Below are positions 1 to 8,394 of a stretch of 64,000 bases of DNA, one piece after another. Under the pieces are notes generated by a model. It did not search any database, was not told the DNA's origin, and worked only from the letters and a program-made list of their open reading frames with translations. The translations under genes were made by a program, and so were the position numbers. The first letter of the stretch is position 1. Each line of letters opens with the position of its first letter. The stretch covers positions 1 to 64,000 of the forward strand of contig NZ_JAKRET010000008.1 in the NCBI RefSeq assembly GCF_022664395.1, in the 5' to 3' direction. The stretch comes from Sphingomonas lacusdianchii. GTDB lineage: Bacteria > Pseudomonadota > Alphaproteobacteria > Sphingomonadales > Sphingomonadaceae.

Positions 1-451
1 ATGAGGACCAGGACGCGCGGATCTCCATCTTGGCCAACGGCTCCATGCTGAAAGGCCGGATACGTTTTCGCAGACTGCTCAGATCGTCAGAAACAAACCG
101 CTTGCCGACGGGGCGAGCCATACGTTTTACCCGCAGGCTCGATGCCGTGCGGTGCGCCTTCAGGTAGGTGGCGTCGATCATAAGCGTCTTCGGCTCGGCG
201 CCTGCCGCCGCCAGCCCTTCCATCATCCGCGTGAACACGCCTGCCTCACCCCAGCGCTTCCACCGGTTGTAGAGCGTCTTGTGTGGCCCATAGGCGCTGG
301 GCGCATCTCGCCAGCGCAGCCCATTGCGGTTGACGAAGACGATGCCGCTCAGAACCCGTCGGTCGTCCACCCGCGGCCGGCCGTGGCTCTTGGGAAAGAA
401 CGGCCGCAGCCGCTCAATCTGCTCATCCGTCAGCCAAAACAGGTCACTCAT
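1..451 (-). pseudogene. IS5-family (IS427-like group) transposase, N-terminal part
   Basis: Reading leftwards from the ATG at 451, the frame begins MSDLFWLTDEQIERLRPFFP and continues through the N-terminal DUF4096-type domain (VDDRRVLSGI, GLRWRDAP, YGPHKTLYNRW) to MIDATYLKAHRTASSLRVK near residue 109. This is the standard first half of IS5-family transposases, up to the first catalytic Asp (in MIDATYLKAHR). The expected next part (the RLIGRTKGGMNTKLH-type stretch and the rest of the DDE core) is absent. From about position 124 leftwards the frame stays open to the window edge but encodes nothing I recognise as transposase. It is therefore a broken copy, unless the second half lies elsewhere. 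No function is expected. Confidence 0.8.
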
Positions 452-514
452 TCCGGTCTCCTCGCGGAGCCTGAATCAGATCGTGACGCTCACATCAATG
501 GGTCCTGACCCTAA
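125..514 (-). mobile_element. 5' portion of an IS5-type insertion sequence
   Basis: The segment runs from the terminal region upstream of the transposase start to the point where transposase homology stops. The outer end is marked by the motif GGGTCAGGACCC (read on the minus strand, about 500-511), which is typical of the tip of this IS group and lies about 50 bases upstream of the transposase ATG. No matching opposite end is visible in positions 1-124. The 9-base string ATACGTTTT occurs twice there, at about 60 and 121, on either side of a 52-base stretch, which may mark the rearrangement that cut the element. Confidence 0.65.
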
Positions 515-689
515 GACAGGATGTTTCCCCCTGATCCTTTTCGTGAAGCGAATATTGCACGAAGTCGCGCGCATGATCCCGGCAAAATGTCGCTTATATT
601 GCGGCCGTCCCTTCGGAATACGGCGCCGAATGCGCGATCGACGCAGGATTTTGCGCCCGTTACCGGCACCATGTGCCGTGATCCGGCGA

Positions 690-1181
690 TCACCGGTCGC
701 GATTCCCGAACAGTACCGGCGGCGCGTTGCGATCCGCGACCTGCCGCATGACGAAACTGCTGCGGATCCGCGCGACATGCGGCAGTTTCGACAACTCGCT
801 GCGATAGACCCGGTCGTAATCGCCGAACGAGCGCACATGGACCATCATCACGAAATCGGTGTCGCCCGACACGAAACTGCAAAAGCTCATCGATGGGCAG
901 CGTACCACCGCCTCCTCGAACTCGTTCAGCACGTCCTCCGCCTGTGACCGCAATTCGATCGACACCAGCACGGTCACGCCGAATCCCAATCGCTCCATGT
1001 CGAGATTGGTCGTGTAGCTGTTGATCGCGCCGCGTTCTTCGAGGAACTTGCGCCGCCGTGCCGCCGCGGTACTCGATAGGTGAACACGTTCGCCCAGAGC
1101 GACGTCGGATATGCGTCCGTCCGCGGTTATTTCCTGCAAAAGCCGATAATCGGTTTGGTCGAGCGCGAGCGGTTCCTCCAT
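690..1181 (-). CDS. Lrp/AsnC family transcriptional regulator
   Basis: A 163-residue protein of normal Lrp/AsnC length. It has an N-terminal winged helix (LDQTDYRLLQEITADGRIS, about residues 6-25, then ALGERVHLSSTAAARRRKFLEE) and a C-terminal RAM ligand-binding domain (from GVTVLVSIEL, ending in the SFVMRQV strand). The motif GDTDFVMMVHV is the usual RAM signature. Such proteins sense amino acids or related small molecules and usually autoregulate. I chose ATG 1181, which has AGGAGG about 11 bases upstream; an in-frame GTG at 1190 is the alternative. A perfect palindrome lies just upstream (1208-1222). The divergent neighbour is the receptor remnant/phoD unit, but no target is proven. Confidence 0.88.
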   Translation of the reverse strand: MEEPLALDQTDYRLLQEITADGRISDVALGERVHLSSTAAARRRKFLEERGAINSYTTNLDMERLGFGVTVLVSIELRSQAEDVLNEFEEAVVRCPSMSFCSFVSGDTDFVMMVHVRSFGDYDRVYRSELSKLPHVARIRSSFVMRQVADRNAPPVLFGNRDR

Positions 1182-1207
1182 CGTACACACGGCCTCCTGC
1201 TAGGTCG

Positions 1208-1222
1208 TTGTGCAACGCACAA
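1208..1222. promoter_or_regulatory. Candidate Lrp-type operator
   Basis: TTGTGCAACGCACAA is a perfect 6-3-6 palindrome, 26 bases upstream of the chosen lrp start. Lrp/AsnC proteins bind palindromic sites of about 15 bp and commonly repress their own gene, so length and position fit. The assignment is inferred from position only. Confidence 0.5.
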
Positions 1223-1411
1223 GAAATCGTCCGCACCGTCAATCCGCAAAATGCGGCGCGTCGGTTACGGTATATGCCAGCGCTAAGCGGTACAGCGCAC
1301 CACCGATCGCGATGGAATACGTCCCGGAGTGTAACCGCCGCGTCACGCCATCGTCGCGTGGCGTTCATCATGCGTCGCCAGTGGGTTGTCCGGTATCGCA
1401 AAGGGGCAAGC

Positions 1412-1732
1412 ATGGTTACGCGTATCGCATTTTCCTCTATCCTGCTGGTGTCGGCATCCTGCCTCGCCATGCCGGCCGCGTCGGCGCAGGCATCGGCACA
1501 GCCCGACGCGGACGCCGGGGACGCAAGCGGCAACGACATCATCGTCACCGCACAGCACATCGAACAGCGGGCCAGCGACGTGCCGATCACGATTTCGGCC
1601 GGGTTCCTGCGCAACGCGTTCGACCGGGCTGATCTGCTCGGCGCCGGGAATACCGGCGGCGGCTTCCACATTCCGACCTTCCTCCCCGGCGGGCCGCGCA
1701 TCGATGGCGCGCAGCAGACCGCCCGTTTCTGA
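1412..1732 (+). pseudogene. Truncated TonB-dependent receptor (signal peptide plus start of plug)
   Basis: 106 codons from an ATG preceded by AAGGGG. The product starts with a clear Sec signal peptide (MVTRIAFSSILLVSASCLAM, cleavage after AASA) and then reads NDIIVTAQHIEQRASDVPIT, the hallmark start of a sphingomonad TonB-dependent receptor (TonB-box-like DIIVTA, then the first plug strand). It then diverges and stops at residue 106, where a full receptor has 700-1000 residues with no further plug or barrel. It ends 13 bases before phoD and is probably co-transcribed with it. It could be a decayed receptor or a small exported protein reusing this start. Frame and signal peptide are intact, so expression is possible. 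Confidence 0.6.
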
Positions 1733-1745
1733 AAGGATCATGACG

Positions 1746-3401
1746 ATGACGATGATCGGACGCCGCGGCGCATTGGCGCTGATCGGCGGCGGGGCGGGGA
1801 TGCTGGTGCCGGGAGCGGCGGCCACCGCAGCGACGGCGCGGACGGCGCGGTTCGACCACGGGGTCGCCAGCGGCGATCCGGCGACGGACGGCGCGGTGCT
1901 GTGGACCCGCGCGACCGTCGATACGGGGGCGGGGGACGTCGCGCTCGACTGGCACGTCGCCGAAGCGCCCGATGCCAGGCCCTGCCGTTCGGGACGGGTG
2001 ACGGCGCGGGCGGCGGCGGACCATACGGCGAAGGTCGAGGCGACCGGTCTCGCCCCCGGTCGCGACTATCATTTCTGGTTCACCGCGCCCGACGGGACGC
2101 GCTCGCCGGTCGGGCGGTTCCGCACGCTGCCGCGTGGCAAGGTCGACCGGCTGGTGATCGCCATCGCCTCCTGCCAGCTCTATCCCGGCGGACTGTTCAA
2201 CGCCTATGCCGACATGGCCGCGCTGCCGCAGCTCGACGCGGTGCTGCATCTCGGCGACTATATCTATGAATATGGTGCCGACGGTTATGGCGCGGACATT
2301 GGTCGCACGCTGGGTCGGCTACCCGATCCGCCGCACGAGATCGTCGCGCTCGACGATTATCGCCGCCGCCATGCGCAGGTGAAGTCCGATCCCGATATGC
2401 AGGCGGCGCATGCCCGCGCGGCATTCATCTGTGTCTGGGACGATCATGAGGTCGCCAATGACGACTGGGTGGGCGGTGCCGAAAACCATGATCCCGTGAC
2501 CGAGGGCGACTGGAGCGCGCGCAAGGCGGCGGCGATGCAGGCCTATTTCGAATGGATGCCGATCCGCGAAACCCGGCGCGGACTGGGACGCGAAGCGATT
2601 TATCGCAGCTTCGAATTCGGCGATCTCGCGACGCTGGCGATGGTCGAGACGCGGTTGCTGGCCCGGTCGCAACAGGCCGCGTTCAAGGGGGACGCACCCG
2701 ACCCTGACGAGGTCGCCGCCGTGCTGGCGACGCGCGCCCGACCCGATCGCGAAATGCTGGGTGCCGGGCAGCAGCGCTGGCTCGAACAGGTGCTTTCGCG
2801 ATCGGTCGCGGCGGGAAAACCGTGGCAGTTGCTGGGCAATCAGGTGGTGATGGCGCGCGTCGCCGGACCCGATCTGCCGGTACTGATGGGCCGGGAGCGC
2901 TATGAAGCGGCACTGACCACGATGCCCGCTTCCTTCCGCCAGCGCCTGCCGGCACTGGTCGCGGGCTATCGTGCGGGGGTGCCGTTCAGCCTCGATTCGT
3001 GGGACGGCTATCCGGCGGCGCGCGAGCGGCTCTATGCCGCCTTTGCCCGGGCCGGCAGTCGACCGGTGGTGTTGTCGGGCGACAGCCACGCCGCATGGTC
3101 GAACGACCTGTATGATGCAGGCGGGCGGCTGGCCGCGGTCGAGTTCGGCTGTACGGCGATTACCAGCCCGTCCTATGGCGCGCTGCTACCCGGTATCGGC
3201 AAGCTGGTGGCCGAAACGAACCGCGAGGTCCTGTTCTGCGATCAGGATCACAAGGGCTATTCGCTGCTGACGCTGACCCCCGATGCGGTCGTGACCGAGC
3301 ATGTCGCGGTGTCGAGCGTCATGGCGAAACCGTTCACCCGCACCGTCGCCGCGCGCCATCGGGTGACGACCGACCGGTCGAAGGGGATTGTCACCGCGTG
3401 A
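1746..3401 (+). CDS. phoD: PhoD-family alkaline phosphatase/phosphodiesterase
   Basis: A 551-residue exported metallophosphatase. A twin-arginine leader (IGRRGALALIGGG) suggests Tat export of the folded, metal-loaded enzyme. Residues about 35-125 form the PhoD N-terminal domain (FDHGVASGDPATDGAVLWTR), followed by the catalytic domain with metal-binding blocks IASCQ, LHLGDYIYEYG, WDDHEVANDD and LSGDSHAAW. The family releases phosphate from mono- or diesters in the periplasm. I preferred ATG 1746 because GAAAGGA lies about 8 bases upstream; in-frame ATGs at 1740 and 1752 are alternatives. A TonB-dependent receptor follows, which fits joint scavenging of organic phosphate, but substrate is inferred from family only. 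Confidence 0.92.
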   Translation: MTMIGRRGALALIGGGAGMLVPGAAATAATARTARFDHGVASGDPATDGAVLWTRATVDTGAGDVALDWHVAEAPDARPCRSGRVTARAAADHTAKVEATGLAPGRDYHFWFTAPDGTRSPVGRFRTLPRGKVDRLVIAIASCQLYPGGLFNAYADMAALPQLDAVLHLGDYIYEYGADGYGADIGRTLGRLPDPPHEIVALDDYRRRHAQVKSDPDMQAAHARAAFICVWDDHEVANDDWVGGAENHDPVTEGDWSARKAAAMQAYFEWMPIRETRRGLGREAIYRSFEFGDLATLAMVETRLLARSQQAAFKGDAPDPDEVAAVLATRARPDREMLGAGQQRWLEQVLSRSVAAGKPWQLLGNQVVMARVAGPDLPVLMGRERYEAALTTMPASFRQRLPALVAGYRAGVPFSLDSWDGYPAARERLYAAFARAGSRPVVLSGDSHAAWSNDLYDAGGRLAAVEFGCTAITSPSYGALLPGIGKLVAETNREVLFCDQDHKGYSLLTLTPDAVVTEHVAVSSVMAKPFTRTVAARHRVTTDRSKGIVTA

Positions 3402-3406
3402 CGGGA

Positions 3407-3435
3407 AACCGGGCGGGGACTATTCCCGCCCGGTT
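3407..3435 (+). terminator. Hairpin terminator after phoD
   Basis: A perfect 11-bp stem, AACCGGGCGGG (3407-3417) with CCCGCCCGGTT (3425-3435) and a 7-base loop, lies 5 bases after the phoD stop. No T-tract follows, so it may be a weak intrinsic terminator or an mRNA 3' end stabiliser separating phoD from the receptor gene. Confidence 0.55.
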
Positions 3436-3563
3436 CACCGGGACGCCGGCGTACCGACGGAGATTGTCACCGACAGGTCATCGATCCGTCGCGCAGGCTT
3501 AACCAACGCACCGCAGGGCGCGCTCCGAAAGGACGGCAGTTCAGCACGTCCGGGGGGAATATC

Positions 3564-5969
3564 ATGACTGCACGCCTGTGGCTGCTCGGCACCGCGCCCA
3601 TCGCACTTATCGCATCTTCCGCGCATGCGCAGGAACCCGTCGTCGTGGCAGCGGCTGCCGCACCCGATGTCGACGAAGCGGCCCCGGTCGAGGGCGATGA
3701 GATCGTCGTCCTCGGCTTTGGCCAGACCCGACAGGTGCAGACGATCTCGGCGGCCGACATGGAGCGCCTGACCCCCGGTACGTCGCCGCTGAAGGCGGCG
3801 GCCAAGCTGCCCGGTGTCAATTTCCAGTCCGCCGACGCGTTCGGTGCCTATGAATGGTCGACCCGCATCTCGCTGCGCGGCTTCAATCAGAACCAGCTGG
3901 GCTTCACCCTCGACGGCGTGCCGCTCGGCGACATGAGCTATGGCAACGTCAACGGCCTGCACATCAGCCGTGCGATCCTGTCAGAAAATATCGCAACGAC
4001 GACCGTCGCGCAGGGTGCCGGTGCGCTCGGCACCACCTCGACCAGCAATCTGGGCGGGACGCTCGAGTTCGTCAGCCGCAAGCCGTCCGACACCGCCGAT
4101 GTCGTCGCGTCGGCCACCTATGGCAGCAACGATACCGTCCGCGCCTTCGCCCGGATCGACAGCGGCGACCTGGGCGGCGGGCTGATGGGCTATCTGTCTT
4201 ACGGTTATCTCGGCACCGACAAGTGGAAGGGCTTCGGCGTGCAGCGCCAGCACCAGGCCAATGCCAAGCTGGTCAAGGAAATCGATACGCGTGGCAGCAT
4301 CACCGCGTTCGTCAATTTCTCCGACCGGCGCGAAAACGACTATCAGGATCTGAGCTACGACATCATCGCCCGTCGCGGCCTGCGTGCCGACAATATCTCG
4401 AACGACTATCCGACCGCGCTGCAGATCGGCCGCGTGTATCAGAATCAGGCGGCGCAGAGCGCCTATGCCGCTGCCAATGGCGGCTCGACGGTCGGCTTCG
4501 TCGCACCCTGGACCGGAGCGGGCTTCACCTTCCCGACCGGGTTCGGCACCGTCGACGATGCCTATTACGACGCCGCCGGTCTGCGCCGCGACTGGCTGGG
4601 CGGGCTGACCGTCGATGCGAAGCTGACCCCCGACCTGTCGCTGACCTCGACCAGCTATTATCATCACAACAAGGGGCAGGGATCGTGGATCACACCCTAT
4701 TCGCCGACCCCTGCGGGCGCACTCGGCCCCAATGGCACCGCGCTGCCGGCGTCGGCGACCTCGACCACCGGCCTTGCCTCGCCGCTCGGCTTCCGTACCA
4801 CCGAATATGGCATCGACCGTGCCGGCAACCAGACGCGCATGGCGCTGACCACCGGCGCCAACCGGATCGAGATCGGGCTGTGGTACGAAACCAACACCTT
4901 CCAGCAGGCGCGCCGCTTCTACGGAATGAACGACGCCGCGTCGCCCAACCGCAACGCGCGCGATTTCCAGGCCAATGCCTATCGCACCCAATGGGACGGC
5001 AAGTACGACACCGAGACGCTGCAATATCACGTCGCGGATACGCTCTACCTCGGCGCGCTGACGCTGAATGGCGGGTGGAAGGGGCTGCGCGTGAACAACG
5101 CTGCCAATCTGCGGACCGGCACGCTGGTCGTCGGTGAGATCAAGGCGCGCGACTGGTTCCTGCCACAGGCATCGGCGCTGTTCCGCCTTGGTGGCGGGGC
5201 GGAACTGTTCGCCAGCTATACCGAGAATCTGCGGGCCTTCGTCTCCTCGGCGACCACCGGTCCGTTCGCGACCACGCAGAACGGGTTCAACGCGATCCGC
5301 GCGACGCTGAAGCCCGAAACCTCGAAGACGATCGAGGGCGGCGCGCGCCTGCGCTCGGGCGGGCTGCAATTGTCGGCGGTCGCCTATCATGTCGATTTCG
5401 CGAACCGGCTGCTGAGCTTCGCCAATGGCGCCGGGATCATCGGCAACCCGCCGACGCTGAACAATGCCGGCAGTGTCGAAAGCTATGGCGCCGAACTCGC
5501 CGCGACCTATCGCGTGGCGCGTCCGCTGACGCTGTTCGGCAGCTATTCGTACAACAAGGCGACCTATCGTGACGACGTCCGCAACGCGGCGGGCGTGGTG
5601 CTGCAACCGACGGCGGGCAAGACCGTGGTCGATACGCCCGAGCATATGGCGAAGGGGGAGGTCGCCTATGACGACGACCGCTTCTTCGCCCGGGTCGGCG
5701 GCGACTATATGTCGAAGCGCTACTTCACCTACCTGAACGACCAGTCGGTCGGTGCCCGGCTGCTGGTCGATGCCAGCATCGGCTATCGCCTGACCGGCAT
5801 GGGTGGCGTACTCGACGGACTGGCGATTGAGGGTAGCGTCAACAATTTGACCAACCGGCGGTATATCGCGACCATCGGCACCAACGGCTACACCGCGCGG
5901 GGCGACAATCAGACGCTGCTCGCCGGCGCGCCGCGCCAGTGGTTCGTGACGCTGCGCCGCGGCTTTTGA
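3564..5969 (+). CDS. TonB-dependent receptor
   Basis: An 801-residue outer-membrane receptor. A Sec signal peptide (MTARLWLLGTAPIALIASS, cleaved after AHA) is followed by a short linker, a TonB-box-like EIVVLGFG near residue 47 and the plug (LPGVNFQSADAFGAYEW, ISLRGFNQNQLGFTLDGVPLGD). The remainder is a beta-barrel ending in the expected terminal aromatic (VTLRRGF). The ATG follows CGGGGGGA. Receptors of this type import a ligand across the outer membrane with energy from TonB-ExbBD. It lies 162 bases after phoD, so a phosphorylated compound (for example a phytate-like or nucleotide-like ester) is a reasonable guess, but the sequence alone does not define the ligand. Confidence 0.9.
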   Translation: MTARLWLLGTAPIALIASSAHAQEPVVVAAAAAPDVDEAAPVEGDEIVVLGFGQTRQVQTISAADMERLTPGTSPLKAAAKLPGVNFQSADAFGAYEWSTRISLRGFNQNQLGFTLDGVPLGDMSYGNVNGLHISRAILSENIATTTVAQGAGALGTTSTSNLGGTLEFVSRKPSDTADVVASATYGSNDTVRAFARIDSGDLGGGLMGYLSYGYLGTDKWKGFGVQRQHQANAKLVKEIDTRGSITAFVNFSDRRENDYQDLSYDIIARRGLRADNISNDYPTALQIGRVYQNQAAQSAYAAANGGSTVGFVAPWTGAGFTFPTGFGTVDDAYYDAAGLRRDWLGGLTVDAKLTPDLSLTSTSYYHHNKGQGSWITPYSPTPAGALGPNGTALPASATSTTGLASPLGFRTTEYGIDRAGNQTRMALTTGANRIEIGLWYETNTFQQARRFYGMNDAASPNRNARDFQANAYRTQWDGKYDTETLQYHVADTLYLGALTLNGGWKGLRVNNAANLRTGTLVVGEIKARDWFLPQASALFRLGGGAELFASYTENLRAFVSSATTGPFATTQNGFNAIRATLKPETSKTIEGGARLRSGGLQLSAVAYHVDFANRLLSFANGAGIIGNPPTLNNAGSVESYGAELAATYRVARPLTLFGSYSYNKATYRDDVRNAAGVVLQPTAGKTVVDTPEHMAKGEVAYDDDRFFARVGGDYMSKRYFTYLNDQSVGARLLVDASIGYRLTGMGGVLDGLAIEGSVNNLTNRRYIATIGTNGYTARGDNQTLLAGAPRQWFVTLRRGF

Positions 5970-6107
5970 CCCGAGCGGACCGGCGGGATGATCCCCATAT
6001 CCTGCCGGCTGCCATCCGGATGCAAACGTTCGCCGGCAAGGCATCTCGGGTTGCGACCGGGCGGATTTGCCGACATCTGCCACGAAAGCATGTGTCGGGG
6101 GACCAGG

Positions 6108-6198
6108 TGGCGGAGCGGGAGGGATTCGAACCCTCGATACGGTTTTGCCGTATACTCACTTTCCAGGCGAGCGCCTTCGACCACTCGGCCACCGCTCC
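6108..6198 (-). tRNA. tRNA-Ser (anticodon GGA)
   Basis: A 91-nt class II tRNA with encoded CCA (positions 6110-6108). The acceptor stem GGAGCGG pairs with CCGCTCC. The anticodon loop reads CTGGAAA (anticodon GGA), there is a long variable arm as expected for serine, and the T-loop is GGTTCGAATCC. It decodes UCC/UCU. Confidence 0.97.
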
Positions 6199-6289
6199 GC
6201 ATTGCCGGAAGGTGGGTTCCCTAGGGCGCGGCGGGGTTTCGTGCAAGCGGGAGTTGCGGGGGCGGCGTGGCGCGTGGCAGGATGGTCGC

Positions 6290-7162
6290 ATGCATTTCGT
6301 CTCGCTGATCGCGGCGCTGCTTCAGGCCGCTACTCCCGCTGCTCCCGCCCCTCCGCCGACGCCGGCCGATCCGATCGAGAGCGACTGGCGAACGATTCCC
6401 GACGACGAATTGCTGGTGATGACGCTGGCGGGGGACAGGCGGGTCGTGATCCGGCTGGCGCCGCGTTACGCGCCGGTCCATGTCGACAATTTGCGCAAGC
6501 TGGCGCGGGCGCATTGGTGGGACGGCAGTTCGGTCTATCGGGTGCAGGACAATTATGTCGCGCAATGGGGCGATGTGACCGAGAAGAAGCCGCTGCCCGC
6601 CGGGGTCGTCACCAATCCGCCCGCCGAATATGTCACCGGCCGCTATGACGCGGTGACGCAGATGACACGGCGCGATCCCTATGCGGCGAAGAGCGGGCAC
6701 AGCGCCGATGGCTGGCCGGTGGCGAGCGACGGCAAGGCGGCGTGGCTGACCCATTGCTATGCGATGGTCGGCGTCGGGCGCGACATGGCGCCGAGCACTG
6801 GCAGCGGCGCCGAACTCTATGCGGTGATCGGCCATGGCCCCCGCCATCTCGACCGCAACATCGCGCTGGTCGGTCGCGTGGTGGAGGGGATCGAGTATCT
6901 GTCGTCGCTGCCGCGCGGTACCGGCACGATGGGCTTCTATGCGCCCGATCAGACGCCCACCCCGATCCTGTCGGTGCGGCTGGCTAGCGAGATCCCCGCG
7001 ACCGAACGACCGCATTTCCAGGTCCGGGCCGCCGACAATGCCCGCTACGCCGCATGGGTGAAGGGGCGCGAGAATCGCGAGCCGCCCTTTTTCGAAGTGC
7101 CGGCGGGCGGCGCGGATATCTGCAACGCGATGCCGCCGGTCCGGCGGACGCCCGCAAAGTAA
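6290..7162 (+). CDS. Cyclophilin-type peptidyl-prolyl isomerase, probably exported
   Basis: A 290-residue protein with a hydrophobic N-terminus (MHFVSLIAALLQAATPA) and a proline-rich linker, then a cyclophilin-like beta barrel: VMTLAGDRRVVIRLAPRYAPVHVDNLRKLARAHWWDGSSVYRV corresponds to the usual opening (A..TV.NF..L...YDG..FHRV, with substitutions), and LVGRVVEGIEYLSSLPRG to the end of the domain. The family catalyses cis-trans isomerisation of prolyl bonds. The catalytic FHR motif is changed to VYR, so activity may be reduced. It is monocistronic, starting shortly after the divergent tRNA-Ser gene. Periplasmic location is inferred. Confidence 0.85.
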   Translation: MHFVSLIAALLQAATPAAPAPPPTPADPIESDWRTIPDDELLVMTLAGDRRVVIRLAPRYAPVHVDNLRKLARAHWWDGSSVYRVQDNYVAQWGDVTEKKPLPAGVVTNPPAEYVTGRYDAVTQMTRRDPYAAKSGHSADGWPVASDGKAAWLTHCYAMVGVGRDMAPSTGSGAELYAVIGHGPRHLDRNIALVGRVVEGIEYLSSLPRGTGTMGFYAPDQTPTPILSVRLASEIPATERPHFQVRAADNARYAAWVKGRENREPPFFEVPAGGADICNAMPPVRRTPAK

Positions 7163-7165
7163 GGA

Positions 7166-7780
7166 TCAGGTCCGCGCGACGAGCAGCGCCGCACCGAAGC
7201 CGATGAAGATGCCACCGGTCGCGCGGTCGAACCAGCGGCGGACGCGCGGGCGGGTCAGATGGCGGGCGAGCGACCGTCCGCCGATGGCATAGGCCGCGTA
7301 CCACAGGCATTCGACCACCGCGAAGGTCGCGACGAGGATCGCGAACTGCACCGGCTGCGAACCGTCCGGATCGACGAATTGCGGGAGGAAGGCGGTGGCG
7401 AACAGCAACAGCTTGGGGTTGCTGATTCCGACCAGAAAGCCGCCCCGGAACAGGTGGCGCGACGGGATGGCGTCAGCAGCGACATCGATCGGTGCCGATC
7501 GCGCGGTGATCGCGCGAAAGCCCAGCCATGCCAGATAGGCGGCACCGGCATAGCGCAGCACGTCGAACAGGCCCGGCACCGCCGTCAGCAGCGCCGCCAA
7601 TCCCGCCGCCGATGCCGCAAGCACCCCGACCAGCGCGGTCAGGCAGCCGGCCATCGCCGGCAGCGCGCCGCGCCAGCCGAGCGAGACGCTGCGGGTCAGG
7701 ACGTGCAGCATGTTTGGGCCGGGGGTGCCACACAGCACGACCACCGCGGCGACGAACAACAGCCAGCTATGCAGCGCCAT
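7166..7780 (-). CDS. LysE/RhtB family amino-acid exporter
   Basis: A 204-residue inner-membrane protein of normal LysE length with about six hydrophobic segments. It carries the family motif PGPNMLHVLTRSVSLGWRGALPAMAG at residues 20-45 and GISNPKLLLFATAFLPQFV in the middle. The family exports amino acids or homoserine lactone-like compounds by proton exchange; the substrate cannot be told. It follows the lipoprotein gene of the Mla operon by 12 bases on the same strand, so it may be co-transcribed, although no functional link is known. Confidence 0.88.
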   Translation of the reverse strand: MALHSWLLFVAAVVVLCGTPGPNMLHVLTRSVSLGWRGALPAMAGCLTALVGVLAASAAGLAALLTAVPGLFDVLRYAGAAYLAWLGFRAITARSAPIDVAADAIPSRHLFRGGFLVGISNPKLLLFATAFLPQFVDPDGSQPVQFAILVATFAVVECLWYAAYAIGGRSLARHLTRPRVRRWFDRATGGIFIGFGAALLVART

Positions 7781-7792
7781 GGCGGTGCGGGA

Positions 7793-8371
7793 TCAGCCCC
7801 GGACCCAGTCGGCGACGGCGGTGGCGACAGTGTTCGCGGCCTGATTGATCGCCGGGCCGACGCTGTTCGCGTCGATCGTCGCGACCGGCGCGCGGGCTTC
7901 GAAGCGGCGCTTTTCGAAGGCGGTCGATCCGGCACGTTGCAGGGTGGCGTCATAGACGACGACGGCTTCGCTGCGACCGGCGTCGATGCCGAATTCGCGC
8001 AGCTCACCGGTCAGCTGGGCACCCGGATCGGCAAAGCCCTGCCGCGTGCTGAGCACCACCATGTTCGCCCGCGATGTCAACGTATCCGATAGCAACCGGG
8101 CGAAGAGGCGCGCAGGCGGTTCGACCCATTGCGCTTCCTTGACATAGGCGATGCTGGTCGCGCTCGATTGCACCGGCACGCGGGTCACCGCCAGTTCCTG
8201 CGGCACGACCGGCACCTGCACGGTGATCGAACGCGCCTGCGCCGAGCTTTGCGTCGCACCGGCCGCGATCGGGGCGGCGGGGGCCAGCGTCAGCAGCGCG
8301 GGCGGCGGCTCGGCGCCGAAGCGGATGCACCCGGCAAGCGGCAGGAGCAGCAGAACCGACAGCTTCTTCAT
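7793..8371 (-). CDS. ABC-type transport auxiliary lipoprotein (PqiC/DUF330-like)
   Basis: The start MKKLSVLLLLPLAGC is a classical lipoprotein signal with the lipidated Cys at residue 15. I chose this ATG because GAGGA lies 8 bases upstream and it places the signal at the N-terminus; an upstream in-frame ATG at 8395 overlaps the mlaD stop. The mature 178 residues match the ABC-type transport auxiliary lipoprotein family (ITVQVPVVPQELAVTRVPVQ..., EAQWVEPPARLFARLLSDTL). These outer-membrane lipoproteins accompany MCE transporters and probably link the periplasmic MCE tube to the outer membrane. It is the fourth gene of the mla operon. Confidence 0.88.
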   Translation of the reverse strand: MKKLSVLLLLPLAGCIRFGAEPPPALLTLAPAAPIAAGATQSSAQARSITVQVPVVPQELAVTRVPVQSSATSIAYVKEAQWVEPPARLFARLLSDTLTSRANMVVLSTRQGFADPGAQLTGELREFGIDAGRSEAVVVYDATLQRAGSTAFEKRRFEARAPVATIDANSVGPAINQAANTVATAVADWVRG

Positions 8372-8394
8372 GGGGCGCATCCTCGTCTTCCGCA

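Noticed and set aside
1..124. Plus-strand frame reading EDQDARISILANGSMLKGRI as a PilZ-like protein end
   Set aside because: Only a short run resembles PilZ strands, no RxxxR or D/NxSxxG motif is visible, and the region is a rearranged IS flank.
511..1701. 396-codon minus-strand frame over the Lrp gene and receptor remnant
   Set aside because: Crosses two supported genes and their promoter region, with no recognisable domain.
3981..6083. 700-codon minus-strand frame opposite the TonB receptor
   Set aside because: Repetitive Arg/Ala/Gly composition, runs into the tRNA-side region, and mirrors the receptor codons; no start signal.
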